This document shows, in pieces, positions 22,731 to 33,000 of a DNA stretch of 64,000 nt. Under the pieces are notes generated by a model, which had not been told where the DNA came from, did no database searches, and was given only the letters and a program-made list of their open reading frames with translations. The position numbers were made by a program, and so were the translations under genes. Position 1 is the stretch's first letter; each line of letters opens with the position of its first letter. The stretch is taken from NCBI GenBank assembly GCA_938005745.1, contig CALLMM010000007.1:62001-126000 (forward strand), written 5' to 3'. This DNA comes from an uncultured Chthonomonadales bacterium (GTDB lineage: Bacteria > Armatimonadota > Chthonomonadetes > Chthonomonadales > CAJBBX01).

Positions 22731-24113
22731 CTATCTCTTCTTGCGTCGCGGTCGAACGCGGGTCGGCTGCGCGGGAACGTTGACCGGCGCATTCGCCTTG
22801 CCGTTCCCTTTTCCATCCATTGAGGGCGACGCCGCGCTGCCGAGTCCATTGCTGACGCCTCCGAGAGCCGGGGCGGTCAGCGTTCCATCCTTGTGCGGCT
22901 TATAGACGTAGACATACTGCTGACCGATCGAGATCAGGTTCAGCACGAACCAGTAGAGCACAAAGGCGACGGGCCATTTATAGCTCAGAAACATCCAGAA
23001 GAAGATGACGGAGGTAACCAGCGCCATCGTGTTCTGCGTCTGCTGCTGCTGCGGATCGGTCTGCGGCGTCATCCGCATCGTAACATAGTTGGCGATCATG
23101 TAGAGCACCAGCAGCGGCAGGTCCGGCACGGAGAGGTTGCGCCCGAAGATGTGCGGGTTCTGCTCCGAAAGACTGCTGCCGATCCAGAGGAAGTGCCCCC
23201 GGGAGAAGGCGTACTGGTACTCGTTGACGGCGGTATAGACCAGGATCAGGAAGGGTATCTGCAGCATGGTGGGCAGACAGCTGGCAAAGGGGTTGACCTT
23301 GTGCTGCTTCCACAGCTCCATCGTCTTCTGATGAAGCTCCTGTCCCTTGTACTTTTGCTGCAGCTCCTTGACCAGCGGCTGCATGCGCTGCATCTCGCGC
23401 ATGGCGGCATACTGGCGTTTGGTCAGCGGATAGAGCAGGATCTTCACCAGCACCGCCAGCAGCACCAGCGCAAAGCCGTAGCTGAACGCCGGATGTCGTC
23501 CCGTGAGCGCGACCAGCGCATCAATGACCCTGTACTTCCAGTCGGATTTCCCCCGGCTGTCCAGCTGATCGCGAAGCTGCGCCAGAGGACTCTGCTCTCC
23601 CCCGGCGACCACCTTGCGCGCCGCCTCCGTTCTCGGGAAGTCGTTGAGAAGGGAGATATTCCAGGCGACCCAGGCTTCATGCCGGGCGTGGTGCTTCTCG
23701 GCGTCGTTGGTTCCGTAGTGATCCTTCAGATAGAAGCCCAGACGGTAGAGCGCTTCCGCAGCGATCTCCGGGTTGCGCGCCTGATTTTCGCTGACGATCA
23801 GGCGATAGGTTCGCACGACATCCGCCTGACGATTCAGCTTTGCCTGATATGCCGCCTTGCGAAAGAGCGCCTCGTTGGCGGTGCTGAGACTGTTGAGCCT
23901 GTTCTCGTTATAGAGGCGCTCGTACTCTGCCAGCGCCTCGTTCTCTTTGCCCGGCTGCGCCTCCAGCTCCCGCGCTTTCGCAAAGGTCGCCTCCATATCC
24001 GGCGACTGTGCCCGGGCGACAGCCAGGTGCGTGATGCTAAAAATGACTATCGCCGTCAGGACGATAGCCAGTCGGTGAAAAGAACGCATAAATAGCCCTG
24101 AATGTGTGTTCAT
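22731..24113 (-). CDS. yidC: Membrane protein insertase YidC with a helical N-terminal domain
   Basis: YidC inserts Sec-dependent and independent proteins into the inner membrane. In this 460-aa protein TM1/signal anchor is at about residues 12-34. Residues 38-190 are a helix-rich, TPR-like soluble region (TFAKARELEAQPGKENEALA, AAYQAKLNRQADVVRTYRLI) instead of the beta-sandwich P1 domain of proteobacterial YidC. The core (about 205-400) has YGFALVLLAVLVKILLYPLT, the coiled region MREMQRMQPLVKEL, KVNPFASCLPTMLQIPFLI, and two later TMs. The C-terminal tail is basic (RVRPRRKKR), as expected for ribosome contact. Gene order rpmH-rnpA-yidD-yidC-jag is universal context. Confidence 0.95.
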   Translation of the reverse strand: MNTHSGLFMRSFHRLAIVLTAIVIFSITHLAVARAQSPDMEATFAKARELEAQPGKENEALAEYERLYNENRLNSLSTANEALFRKAAYQAKLNRQADVVRTYRLIVSENQARNPEIAAEALYRLGFYLKDHYGTNDAEKHHARHEAWVAWNISLLNDFPRTEAARKVVAGGEQSPLAQLRDQLDSRGKSDWKYRVIDALVALTGRHPAFSYGFALVLLAVLVKILLYPLTKRQYAAMREMQRMQPLVKELQQKYKGQELHQKTMELWKQHKVNPFASCLPTMLQIPFLILVYTAVNEYQYAFSRGHFLWIGSSLSEQNPHIFGRNLSVPDLPLLVLYMIANYVTMRMTPQTDPQQQQTQNTMALVTSVIFFWMFLSYKWPVAFVLYWFVLNLISIGQQYVYVYKPHKDGTLTAPALGGVSNGLGSAASPSMDGKGNGKANAPVNVPAQPTRVRPRRKKR

Positions 24114-24152
24114 TCGTCTCGGTCCGCGTTTTCCGCCCGGTGCGGAAAAGCG

Positions 24153-24389
24153 TTAGCGTACCGGGTCAAACCCGCCCCGGCTGAAGGGGTTGCACCGGAG
24201 AATCCTCCAACAGCCCAGGGCGATGCCTTTGATGACCCCGTACTTGAGAATCGCCTGCGCGGTATATTCCGAACAGGAGGGTGAGAAACGGCACATCGGC
24301 GGTCGGAAACGCCCCGTGCGCTGATACAGTCGTATCAACAGGATGCAGGCTCTGCTCCAGGGCGCGGAGGACCGGACGTCCATTCTCAC
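24153..24389 (-). CDS. yidD: Membrane protein insertion efficiency factor YidD
   Basis: The 78-aa product has the YidD signature: an amphipathic N-terminus ([13 protein letters not shown]), the Cys motif [23 protein letters not shown] and [18 protein letters not shown]. It sits peripherally on the inner membrane and aids YidC-dependent insertion. The start is a GTG overlapping the rnpA stop (GTGA), with an ATG two codons later as the alternative. It is 39 nt upstream of yidC. Confidence 0.95.
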   Translation of the reverse strand: MRMDVRSSAPWSRACILLIRLYQRTGRFRPPMCRFSPSCSEYTAQAILKYGVIKGIALGCWRILRCNPFSRGGFDPVR

Positions 24390-24763
24390 TCTTCTCCCGT
24401 TGGAGAGTCCTCGGTTGAGGAGTCTGATTGAAGTAGACCGGCGCGTATCAACAGGGACTTCACTCCCTCTGCGACCGTCTGATAGTCTGCTTCTTTGAGC
24501 GCGGCGCGCGCCACAAAGACCAGGTCATGACCGGAAGCGATCTGCGGTATCAGCGCGCGGCAGCTCTCGCGCAGCCGCCGTTTGATCCGATTACGTTGAG
24601 CCGCTTTTCCCAGCTTCTTCCCGACGGAGAACCCGATACGCAGCCCGCCCTCGCAACCCGGCGCGACATAGAGCGCAAGCACTGCATTAACATACGAGCG
24701 TCCCCGGGAATAGGTTTTACGGAAATCGCGGTTCTTCCGCAGCCGAAACGGTCTAGACAGCAC
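24386..24763 (-). CDS. rnpA: Ribonuclease P protein component
   Basis: This is the protein subunit of RNase P, which helps the RNA subunit cut the 5' leader of tRNA precursors. I place the start at a GTG 5 nt after the rpmH stop (125 aa). The frame is open much further upstream but that would run through rpmH. The sequence shows the leader-binding start [18 protein letters not shown], a central hydrophobic strand, and the RNR motif in [17 protein letters not shown]. The C-terminus is acidic. The very short spacing with rpmH and the 4-nt overlap with yidD point to one transcript. Confidence 0.93.
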   Translation of the reverse strand: MLSRPFRLRKNRDFRKTYSRGRSYVNAVLALYVAPGCEGGLRIGFSVGKKLGKAAQRNRIKRRLRESCRALIPQIASGHDLVFVARAALKEADYQTVAEGVKSLLIRAGLLQSDSSTEDSPTGEE

Positions 24764-24768
24764 CGATG

Positions 24769-24903
24769 TCAGACCGTGAGGCGGTGTCGTCTCTTCAGAC
24801 GCCGCCGCTTGAGCACGGTGCGTCCATCGGTGGTGGACATACGCTTCATAAAGCCGTGCACCCGCGAATGACGCCGGGTCTTCGGCTGATAGGTTCGTTT
24901 CAT
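24769..24903 (-). CDS. rpmH: 50S ribosomal protein L34
   Basis: The 44-aa basic protein begins [18 protein letters not shown] and continues with [20 protein letters not shown], an unmistakable L34. A GGGAGGATCAG ribosome site precedes the ATG. It leads the rnpA-yidD-yidC-jag run and has its own promoter immediately upstream. The usual divergent dnaA is absent; a tRNA-Pro gene lies there instead. Confidence 0.97.
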   Translation of the reverse strand: MKRTYQPKTRRHSRVHGFMKRMSTTDGRTVLKRRRLKRRHRLTV

Positions 24904-24934
24904 CTGATCTGATCCTCCCTCGTTGCAGGAGAGT

Positions 24935-24964
24935 ATTATAGCACAAAGCGAATCGGCAGAACAA
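24935..24964 (-). promoter_or_regulatory. Promoter of the rpmH operon
   Basis: On the minus strand TTGTTC (24964-24959) is followed after 18 nt by a perfect TATAAT (24940-24935), placing the transcript start about 25 nt upstream of the rpmH ATG. Confidence 0.7.
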
Positions 24965-25048
24965 CACAAAATACCGCCGTCGCCTCGCTCTTCGGGCGGC
25001 TCGCGCCTGCAGGCTCCTCTCCTCTCCGTTCCGGTTCGGTCAGCCCGC

Positions 25049-25078
25049 TTGACTTTCGGGCAGTTCCTCCCCTATAAT
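25049..25078 (+). promoter_or_regulatory. Promoter of tRNA-Pro
   Basis: TTGACT (25049-25054) and TATAAT (25073-25078) with an 18-nt spacer lie just ahead of the tRNA. It points away from the rpmH promoter. Confidence 0.8.
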
Positions 25079-25088
25079 AGGGATAGTC

Positions 25089-25162
25089 CGGGGTGTGGCG
25101 CAGTCCGGTAGCGCACTCGGTTTGGGACCGAGTGGTCGCCAGTTCGAATCTGGCCACCCCGA
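25089..25162 (+). tRNA. tRNA-Pro (anticodon TGG)
   Basis: The acceptor arm CGGGGTG pairs with CACCCCG, with discriminator A. The D arm has GGCGCAGTCCGGTAGCGC. The anticodon stem CTCGG/CCGAG encloses the loop TTTGGGA, giving anticodon TGG. The T arm carries CCAGTTCGAATCTGG. Length is 74 nt with no encoded CCA. Confidence 0.95.
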
Positions 25163-25170
25163 TAGAAGAG

Positions 25171-25205
25171 GTCGCAGGGATTCGGTCGTTTTGAATCCCT
25201 GCGAC
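25171..25205. terminator. Bidirectional terminator between tRNA-Pro and pth
   Basis: GTCGCAGGGATTC and GAATCCCTGCGAC form a perfect 13-bp stem around a 9-nt loop rich in T. It begins 9 nt after the tRNA and its outer base overlaps the pth stop codon, so it can serve both convergent transcripts. Confidence 0.8.
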
Positions 25206-25762
25206 TATCCGTTGAACCGGTTCATCGCCTTCTCAAATCCCTCTTTCAGCGCGGTCTCCAGCGCATCCGCCGCGCGCTCTATCGCCTCCTGGATCAGGTC
25301 TCGCTCCTCCCCGCGAAAGCGTCCCAGTACGTAGCTTACCATCTCGCCGCGACGCGGCGCGCCCACCCCGATACGGACGCGGGGATACTCCTGCGTGCCC
25401 AGATGCCTCTCAATCGATTCCAGACCGTTGTGACCGCCGGAGGAGCCTTTCAGACGCAGGCGCAGCTTGCCGGTCGGCAGGGCGATGTCGTCTACCACCA
25501 CAATCACACTCTGCGGCGGAATACGGTACATCCGGACAATCGCCCCGACCGCCTCGCCGGAGAGGTTCATATAGGTCATCGGCTTGGCGAGGATCACCTT
25601 CTCCTCCCCCACCATCCCGTCACCGAGCAGTGAGCGCATATCCCGGCGGCGAACCGCGATTCCCAGACGCTTCGCCAGGCAGTCAATCGTCTCAAAACCC
25701 ACATTGTGCCGGGTTCCCGCGTACTCCGCGCCGGGATTGCCCAGTCCGACTATCAGCCGCAT
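25205..25762 (-). CDS. pth: Peptidyl-tRNA hydrolase
   Basis: This cytoplasmic enzyme releases tRNA from prematurely terminated peptidyl-tRNA. The 185-aa sequence shows LIVGLGNPGAEYAGTRHNVGFETID with the conserved Asn10-equivalent and catalytic His20-equivalent, KPMTYMNLSGEAVG, VVVDDIALPTGKLRLRLKGSSGGHNGLESI and LGTQEYPRVRIGVG. All are standard. The gene is monocistronic as seen here, ending in the shared terminator with tRNA-Pro. Confidence 0.96.
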   Translation of the reverse strand: MRLIVGLGNPGAEYAGTRHNVGFETIDCLAKRLGIAVRRRDMRSLLGDGMVGEEKVILAKPMTYMNLSGEAVGAIVRMYRIPPQSVIVVVDDIALPTGKLRLRLKGSSGGHNGLESIERHLGTQEYPRVRIGVGAPRRGEMVSYVLGRFRGEERDLIQEAIERAADALETALKEGFEKAMNRFNG

Positions 25763-25894
25763 TCCGCTCCTCCGCTCTGGATTATACCATCCCGTCCCGC
25801 CGCTTGAACCCGTCTCCGGCAGTCAGCAGGGAGAGACGCGCGAGGCATCGAATTTGCAATCATCAGAACATGTTTTCGAAGGAAGGCGGACGGT

Positions 25895-27325
25895 ATGCGT
25901 TACCAGCTCTGGATAGATGGCGAGCGGCGCGAGGGGAAGGGAGTTCAGACGGTTCGCAGCCCCTACAGCGGCGAGGTCTGCTCGGAGTACAGCCTCGCAG
26001 GAGAGGAGGAGGTCGAGGCGGCGGTCGCCTCCGCCCTCCGCGCCGCCTGGGAGATGCGCGCGCTGCCCTCTTACCGTCGTGCGGAGATCCTGCAGGCGAT
26101 GCGAGCGGGACTGCAGGCGCGCCGGGAGGAGTTTGCCCGCACGATCGCCCTGGAGGCGGGTAAGCCGATCCGGGACGCGCGCGTGGAGGTGGACCGGGCG
26201 TTGAATGTACTGACGCTGTCGGCGGAGGAGGCGAAGCGGATTCACGGCGAGACCCTGCCGCTCGATCTGATGCCCGGCTCCGATGGGCGATTCGCCCTCA
26301 CGCGCCGCTTTCCCGTCGGCGCGATTGCTGGGATCACCCCGTACAACTTTCCGCTCAATCTGGGGATGCACAAGGTCGCGCCCGCGCTGGCGTCCGGAAA
26401 CTCCATTCTCTGGAAGCCCTCCCTCCTCACGCCCGGCGCCGCGTTTCGGTTTGCGGAAGTGGCGTATGAGGCGGGTCTGCCTCCCGGCGCACTGAACATC
26501 ATCACCCCTCCCGACTCCCTCGCTGAAAAGATCGTTACCGACCCGCGGATCCGTATGCTCACCTTTACCGGCAGCGCGGCAGTCGGCTGGATGCTGCGCG
26601 CAAAGGCAGGCGCGAAGAAGGTCGCACTGGAACTGGGCGGAGACGCCGCCGTACTGGTCGGGGCGGACGCCGATCTTGAATACGCTGTTCAGCGCTGTGT
26701 GGTCGGAGGCTTCTCCTATGCCGGGCAGGTCTGCATCTCCGTGCAGCGCATCCTGATCGAGGAGTCGGTCTACAGCGCGTTTCTGGAGAGATTCCTGGGC
26801 GCGGTGCGCGCTCTGCGCGTGGGCGATCCTCTGGAGGAAGAGACGCAGATGGGACCGATGGTGAGCGAGAAGGAGGCGGCAAGGGTAGAATCGTGGATCG
26901 CGGAGGCGGTCCGAAATGGCGCGGAGATACTGACCGGCGGAACACGTAAGGGACTGCTGTTTGCGCCGACTGTGCTGGCAAAGGTTCCGAAGAGCGTCAA
27001 CCTCTCCTGTCGGGAGGCGTTCGGTCCGGTGGTTATGGTGGAGCCGTTTCAGACATGGCGTCAGGCGATTACAGAGGTGAACCGCTCACGTTATGGCTTG
27101 CAGTGCGGCATCTTTACCGGGTCGCTGGAGCGCGCCTTTGAGGCGTTCCATGCCATTGAGGTCGGCGGGCTGCTGGTGAACGACGTACCGACCTACCGCA
27201 TGGACTCCATGCCCTACGGCGGCGTCAAGGAGTCCGGTCTGGGACGCGAGGGCGTTCGATACGCCATCGAGGAGATGACGGAGGTTCGCCTGATGGCAGT
27301 GAACCTGCGCCGACCGACGGCATAG
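25895..27325 (+). CDS. NAD(P)-dependent aldehyde dehydrogenase
   Basis: The 476-aa protein is a typical ALDH. It has GITPYNFPLNLGMHKVAPALASGNSILWKPS (cofactor site, with the catalytic Asn), TFTGSAAVGWML, KKVALELGGDAAVLV (with the general base Glu) and GQVCISVQRI (with the catalytic Cys). It closes with GPVVMVEPF, GLQCGIFTG and MPYGGVKESGLGREGVRYA. It oxidises an aldehyde to the acid; the substrate is not clear, but the shape resembles lactaldehyde/sulfolactaldehyde-type members. The ribosome site GAAGGAAGG precedes the ATG. It stands alone between pth (divergent) and the glycosyltransferase. Confidence 0.92.
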   Translation: MRYQLWIDGERREGKGVQTVRSPYSGEVCSEYSLAGEEEVEAAVASALRAAWEMRALPSYRRAEILQAMRAGLQARREEFARTIALEAGKPIRDARVEVDRALNVLTLSAEEAKRIHGETLPLDLMPGSDGRFALTRRFPVGAIAGITPYNFPLNLGMHKVAPALASGNSILWKPSLLTPGAAFRFAEVAYEAGLPPGALNIITPPDSLAEKIVTDPRIRMLTFTGSAAVGWMLRAKAGAKKVALELGGDAAVLVGADADLEYAVQRCVVGGFSYAGQVCISVQRILIEESVYSAFLERFLGAVRALRVGDPLEEETQMGPMVSEKEAARVESWIAEAVRNGAEILTGGTRKGLLFAPTVLAKVPKSVNLSCREAFGPVVMVEPFQTWRQAITEVNRSRYGLQCGIFTGSLERAFEAFHAIEVGGLLVNDVPTYRMDSMPYGGVKESGLGREGVRYAIEEMTEVRLMAVNLRRPTA

Positions 27326-27523
27326 CCGCGCGGGGTAGTTTTCGCTCCCTTTCTCCGCCGGCAGGCAGGAATGATCCGGGTCCGCGAAGGATATCTACAT
27401 GGCAGCGAAAGACGGCGCGCCTGCCCCGGAGGACGGGTGTCGGGCGTCGGGTGCGTGTATCGGCGACGACAGCGTATCTTTCGCTCACGCCGCACCATGT
27501 ACCGTTTTTCAGGAGGGAAGGAC

Positions 27524-28750
27524 TTGCGCGTATTGATGCTTTCCTGGGAATATCCGCCGCGGATCGTCGGCGGTATCGCCCGTCATGTAGAGGAGATCGC
27601 CTGGGCGCTGGTCAAACAGGATGTGGAGGTGCATGTCGTCACCAGCGAGGCGGGAGACGCCCCGGCGGAAGAGACCGTCGGAGGCGTTCACATCCATCGG
27701 GTCGCCCCCTACTACCCCATCAACGACTTCATCCACTATGCCCAGCAGTTAAACGCCGCCATGCGGGACCGCGCCGATCTTCTGCTTCAGGAGTGGACTG
27801 CCGGCAAAACGCCGCTGAAGAGACGCTCTTCCAGGAGCGGAATTCTGCTGCATGTCCACGACTGGCTGGGTCACTTTGCCGGCGCCGCGCTGAAGCACCA
27901 GTATAAAATCCCGATGATCGCCACCATTCATGCCACCGAGTTCGGCAGAAACAACGGCGTCCACACCGGCGGACAGCTCTACATCCACTCCGTTGAGTGG
28001 CAGCTGGTCTACGAATCGTGGCGAACCATTGTCTGTTCCTACTATATGAAGGGTCAGGTGGAGTTTGCGCTGGGCGCGCCGAGCGATAAGCTGGACGTGA
28101 TCTACAACGGGATACATGCCGAAAAGTTCGACTTCTACTTCCCGCCGGAAGAGGCGGCGGCTTTCCGCAACAACTTCGCCGCGCCGAATCAGAAGATCAT
28201 CTTCTTTGTCGGACGCATGGTGCGCGAAAAAGGGGCGAACCTGCTGATTGACGCCTTCGCACAGGTGCGCCGGGACTACTACGACTGCAAACTAGTGATC
28301 GTCGGCGGCGGACATCGCGACCATCTGGTGAGTCAGGCGCGCCATCTCGGGATCAGCGACCATGTCTACTTTACCGGCTTTATGCCGGATGATGCGCTGC
28401 TGCGGCTCTACAAGGTGATAGATGTCGCCTGCTATCCGAGCCTGTATGAGCCGTTCGGCATCGTTGCGCTGGAGGCGATGGCGGCGGGCGTCCCGGTGGT
28501 TGTCTCCGACTCCGGCGGGCTTCCGGAGATCGTCCAGCACGACTACACCGGCACAGTGGTCTGGAACAACAATGTGGAGAGCCTGGCATGGGGTCTGCTG
28601 CGCGTGCTGCACAACCCCAGTCATGCCCGTTGGATGGCGCAGAATGCGGCGATGCGGGTGCGCGAAGTTTTTAACTGGGACACCCTTGCCGCCCAGACGA
28701 AAGCCGTCTATGAGCGCGTCTGGGACGAGTATCGTCGGTCGGACTGGTAG
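27524..28750 (+). CDS. Glycosyltransferase family 4 (GT-B) enzyme, glycogen-synthase-like N-terminus
   Basis: I choose a TTG start because AGGAGGG lies 6 nt upstream and the protein then begins directly at the first GT-B strand (MRVLMLSWEYPPRIVGGIARHVEEIAWAL); the frame is open from 27371. It is about 408 aa. The acceptor-domain portion is HVVTSEAG ... HVHDWLGHFAG ... ATIHATEFGRNNG. The donor domain holds IIFFVGRMVREKGANLLIDAF, VGGGHRDHL, VYFTGFMPDD and the E-x7-E motif in YPSLYEPFGIVALEAMAAGVPVVVSDSGGLPEIV. It transfers a nucleotide-activated sugar to a glycan or small molecule; the starch/glycogen synthase-like KxGG variant is replaced by RIVGG. Confidence 0.88.
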   Translation: MRVLMLSWEYPPRIVGGIARHVEEIAWALVKQDVEVHVVTSEAGDAPAEETVGGVHIHRVAPYYPINDFIHYAQQLNAAMRDRADLLLQEWTAGKTPLKRRSSRSGILLHVHDWLGHFAGAALKHQYKIPMIATIHATEFGRNNGVHTGGQLYIHSVEWQLVYESWRTIVCSYYMKGQVEFALGAPSDKLDVIYNGIHAEKFDFYFPPEEAAAFRNNFAAPNQKIIFFVGRMVREKGANLLIDAFAQVRRDYYDCKLVIVGGGHRDHLVSQARHLGISDHVYFTGFMPDDALLRLYKVIDVACYPSLYEPFGIVALEAMAAGVPVVVSDSGGLPEIVQHDYTGTVVWNNNVESLAWGLLRVLHNPSHARWMAQNAAMRVREVFNWDTLAAQTKAVYERVWDEYRRSDW

Positions 28751-28774
28751 CGTCTCTCTCTGCGCGTAACGCCG

Positions 28775-30283
28775 TCAATAGCCCTGCCCCAGACTAAGGT
28801 AGGTGTGCGCGCGTCGGCGTCCCATCGCCACGTCCAGACGGATCGGACCCAGCGGAGTGAGGAAACGCAGCCCGACACCGCCCCCGAACCTCAGATCCGA
28901 AACGCGCACCGCGCTGCGCGCGAGCCAGGCATACCCGCCATCCGCAAAGACCGCCGCCTGAATGCCCGGAAAGACGCTCCAGCGGTACTCCGCCGATGCG
29001 AGCATCATGCGGGTTCCGTGAAACTCGTCGAAATCGTAGCCGCGGAGCAGATCGTATCCGCCGATCCAGTACTGCTCAGAGAGGGGCGTTCCACTGGAGG
29101 CGGCACCGACGATCCCCCGCAGGACGAGCGCGCCCGCGCCGAGCGGAATAAACGTTCTCAGATCGGCGGCGTACTTTGCGTAGGGAAAGGTCCCGCCGAA
29201 GGCGCGGTCCCCGAACTCCGCCCGTAACTCTCCGTGGTAGCCCTTTCGCGGATTGAAACGGCTATCCAGCGTCTGATGCACTCCCTGCAGCGCCAGCGAC
29301 GCCACCGTTCCCCGCGCGTTCGCCCGTTCCAATGCGGGAAGGATGCCGGCTGGCAGATCATCGAAATGGACCCGGTCGCGCCGGAGGTGCAGGCTGGCGT
29401 GCGACTGCGAGGAGAGCGCCATGCCCAGACGCACTGTCACCCCCTCGCGAAACTGGAACTGGCGCGGAGAGAGGTCGAGCGAACTGAAGACAGGGGTAAA
29501 CTGCGTCTCTTTGTGGTAGAGATCGAAGCCCAGCGAAGCGCGTTTTCGCAGCAGCCGCGGATCGTCGAAGGAGAGCTGATACGCGCTGCGCCCCTCCAGC
29601 CGGTTCTCCAGGTCGCGTCGGTTCACATTGATCCCCCGCTGCCACTGCAGACGCACGGTCTGCGCGTTGCCCAGAAAGTTGGCGTCGGCGGCATCCATAT
29701 AGCCCGCCAGTCCGACATCACTGCCGTAGCCGACCGCGCCGGTGAGGAAGAGCGTCTTCCCCTCCCGCACCTTCGCGTTCAGCACGACCTTCCCGGAGGT
29801 CTCCGCTGGAAGCGGCTCCAGGACCACCTGTTCAAAGATGCCCAGATCTCCCAGTCTCTCCCGGCTGCGCCGCGCGCTGTTCTCATTGAAGACGCTGCCG
29901 GGACGGATTTCGATCATATCCCGGATCGCGCTGACCCGCGTTCGACGGTTGCCGATCACGTTGATCGTTTCGACGGTGCCCTCCACAATGACGAAGCGCA
30001 GCCGGCGATCCGGCAGCATCTCCGCGTCCCGGATACGCGCCAGCGTGTAGCCCCGTGAGGCGTACAGCCTCTCGATCCGCGCAATATCCTCCAGCACGGT
30101 CTGCGAGTCGTAGGGCTTGCCGGGCGCGCTGAGGATCTCCATCCGGATCGCCGCCTCCGGGATCACAGTATTGCCTGTGATCTCGACGGCGGAGATAGTC
30201 TGGCTCTCCTGCGCTCTTGCGCCGCCGCATATCCCTGTCGCGAGGATGATCACGACAGTAAGGTAGAACCAACCGTTTCGCAT
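28775..30283 (-). CDS. Omp85-family outer-membrane protein (POTRA + 16-strand barrel, BamA/TamA-like)
   Basis: I start at an internal ATG that opens a signal peptide (MRNGWFYLTVVIILATGICG) and follows GGGAGG; this gives 502 aa. Two POTRA repeats follow. The first is ISAVEITGNTVIPEAAIRMEI ... ARIERLYASRGYTLARI. The second is ETINVIGNRRTRVSAIRDMIEIRPG ... LGDLGIFEQVVLEPLP. The rest is a surface-antigen barrel with the loop-6 RGYDFDEFHGTR motif and the terminal aromatic strand of outer-membrane proteins. It is shorter than true BamA (about 800 aa), so it is a TamA- or two-partner-secretion-like member. Its existence shows the organism has an outer membrane. It converges on the glycosyltransferase with 24 nt between stops. 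Confidence 0.88.
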   Translation of the reverse strand: MRNGWFYLTVVIILATGICGGARAQESQTISAVEITGNTVIPEAAIRMEILSAPGKPYDSQTVLEDIARIERLYASRGYTLARIRDAEMLPDRRLRFVIVEGTVETINVIGNRRTRVSAIRDMIEIRPGSVFNENSARRSRERLGDLGIFEQVVLEPLPAETSGKVVLNAKVREGKTLFLTGAVGYGSDVGLAGYMDAADANFLGNAQTVRLQWQRGINVNRRDLENRLEGRSAYQLSFDDPRLLRKRASLGFDLYHKETQFTPVFSSLDLSPRQFQFREGVTVRLGMALSSQSHASLHLRRDRVHFDDLPAGILPALERANARGTVASLALQGVHQTLDSRFNPRKGYHGELRAEFGDRAFGGTFPYAKYAADLRTFIPLGAGALVLRGIVGAASSGTPLSEQYWIGGYDLLRGYDFDEFHGTRMMLASAEYRWSVFPGIQAAVFADGGYAWLARSAVRVSDLRFGGGVGLRFLTPLGPIRLDVAMGRRRAHTYLSLGQGY

Positions 30284-30385
30284 GGGTACGCCTCCCGCGA
30301 CCGATCTTCGTCGCGACATATTTCGGAATATCCTGCTATTCTTTACGGGTCTCACGCCCTCCTGTCTCGCCTGGACATAAAGACA

Positions 30386-30416
30386 GACCGTCCTCCCGGA
30401 GAGACGGAGGACGGTC
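30386..30416 (-). terminator. Intrinsic terminator after the small KOW-like gene
   Basis: GACCGTCCTCC and GGAGGACGGTC form an 11-bp stem with a 9-nt loop, about 18 nt past that gene's stop; on the minus strand TGTCTTTATG follows. Confidence 0.7.
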
Positions 30417-30433
30417 CGGAACACAGCAGAGAT

Positions 30434-30778
30434 CTATCTTCTTGCGCGCACCCGCTCCAGATCGGAGACGCGCACCAGCAGCATATACCGCAGATCAAAG
30501 CTCTTCTGCTCCGGCGTGAGCTTTCGGCGAGCCTCCTCCGGAAGAGACTGGATCCAGCGTTCGCGCATCTGATCGCGCGCGTTCATGTGCCTTTTCCATA
30601 CCTCTTCCGGCAGAGCCTCCAGTTCGACCTCCAGCGCGACCTCATCGGGCGCAAACAGTTTGAAGACTCTTCCGGTCAGCCCGCGATAAAAGTCGTAGAA
30701 CATCCCCGACTTCCGATCCTGCGGCTCCGCCTGCCGATCCCGGATGCGCACCCGATCACCGACTTTCAGACGCAGCAT
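30434..30778 (-). CDS. Small hypothetical protein with KOW/RIRD-like N-terminus
   Basis: This is a 114-aa basic protein I do not recognise. The start ATG is 7 nt after AGGAGGT (an upstream in-frame GTG is less well placed). The N-terminus LRLKVGDRVRIRDRQ ... GLTGRVFKLFAPDEVALEVELE looks like a small KOW/SH3-type RNA- or protein-binding barrel. The C-terminal half is helical and highly charged (KRHMNARDQMRERW, LTPEQKSFDLRYMLLVRVSDLERVR). It forms a single-gene unit with its own promoter, an inverted repeat over the transcription start and a terminator, so it is probably regulated on its own. Confidence 0.6.
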   Translation of the reverse strand: MLRLKVGDRVRIRDRQAEPQDRKSGMFYDFYRGLTGRVFKLFAPDEVALEVELEALPEEVWKRHMNARDQMRERWIQSLPEEARRKLTPEQKSFDLRYMLLVRVSDLERVRARR

Positions 30779-30795
30779 AGTCCGCACCTCCTGCC

Positions 30796-30815
30796 ATCAT
30801 ACTTTCCTGTATGAT
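30796..30815 (-). promoter_or_regulatory. Inverted repeat over the -10/start region of the small KOW-like gene
   Basis: ATCATAC and GTATGAT are 7-bp perfect arms separated by 6 nt. One arm overlaps the -10 hexamer and the other covers the predicted transcription start, the classical position of a repressor operator; a leader hairpin is the alternative. Confidence 0.5.
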
Positions 30816-30839
30816 AGCAGGTATGTAGACTAAAGTCAA
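30811..30839 (-). promoter_or_regulatory. Promoter of the small KOW-like gene
   Basis: On the minus strand TTGACT (30839-30834) and TATCAT (30816-30811) have a 17-nt spacer. Expected start about 30804, some 26 nt before the ATG. Confidence 0.7.
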
Positions 30840-30868
30840 CTCCTTAATGTGTCCCTGTGCAATATTCT

Positions 30869-32824
<1,956 letters not shown>

Positions 32825-33000
32825 GGTTCATCCTACTCCTTCGTTCAAATCTCCGCCGATCGGCAGCGACCGGAAGATGGTTTCAACAGGGTAAAATTCG
32901 CGACTCTATTTTAGCGCGGAACGGGTGAAATCCTCTACCGATGTAACCCGCAACATGAAAGCAGCGTAGATAATGGTAGGTTCAGTTCTGGAGCGAAAGA

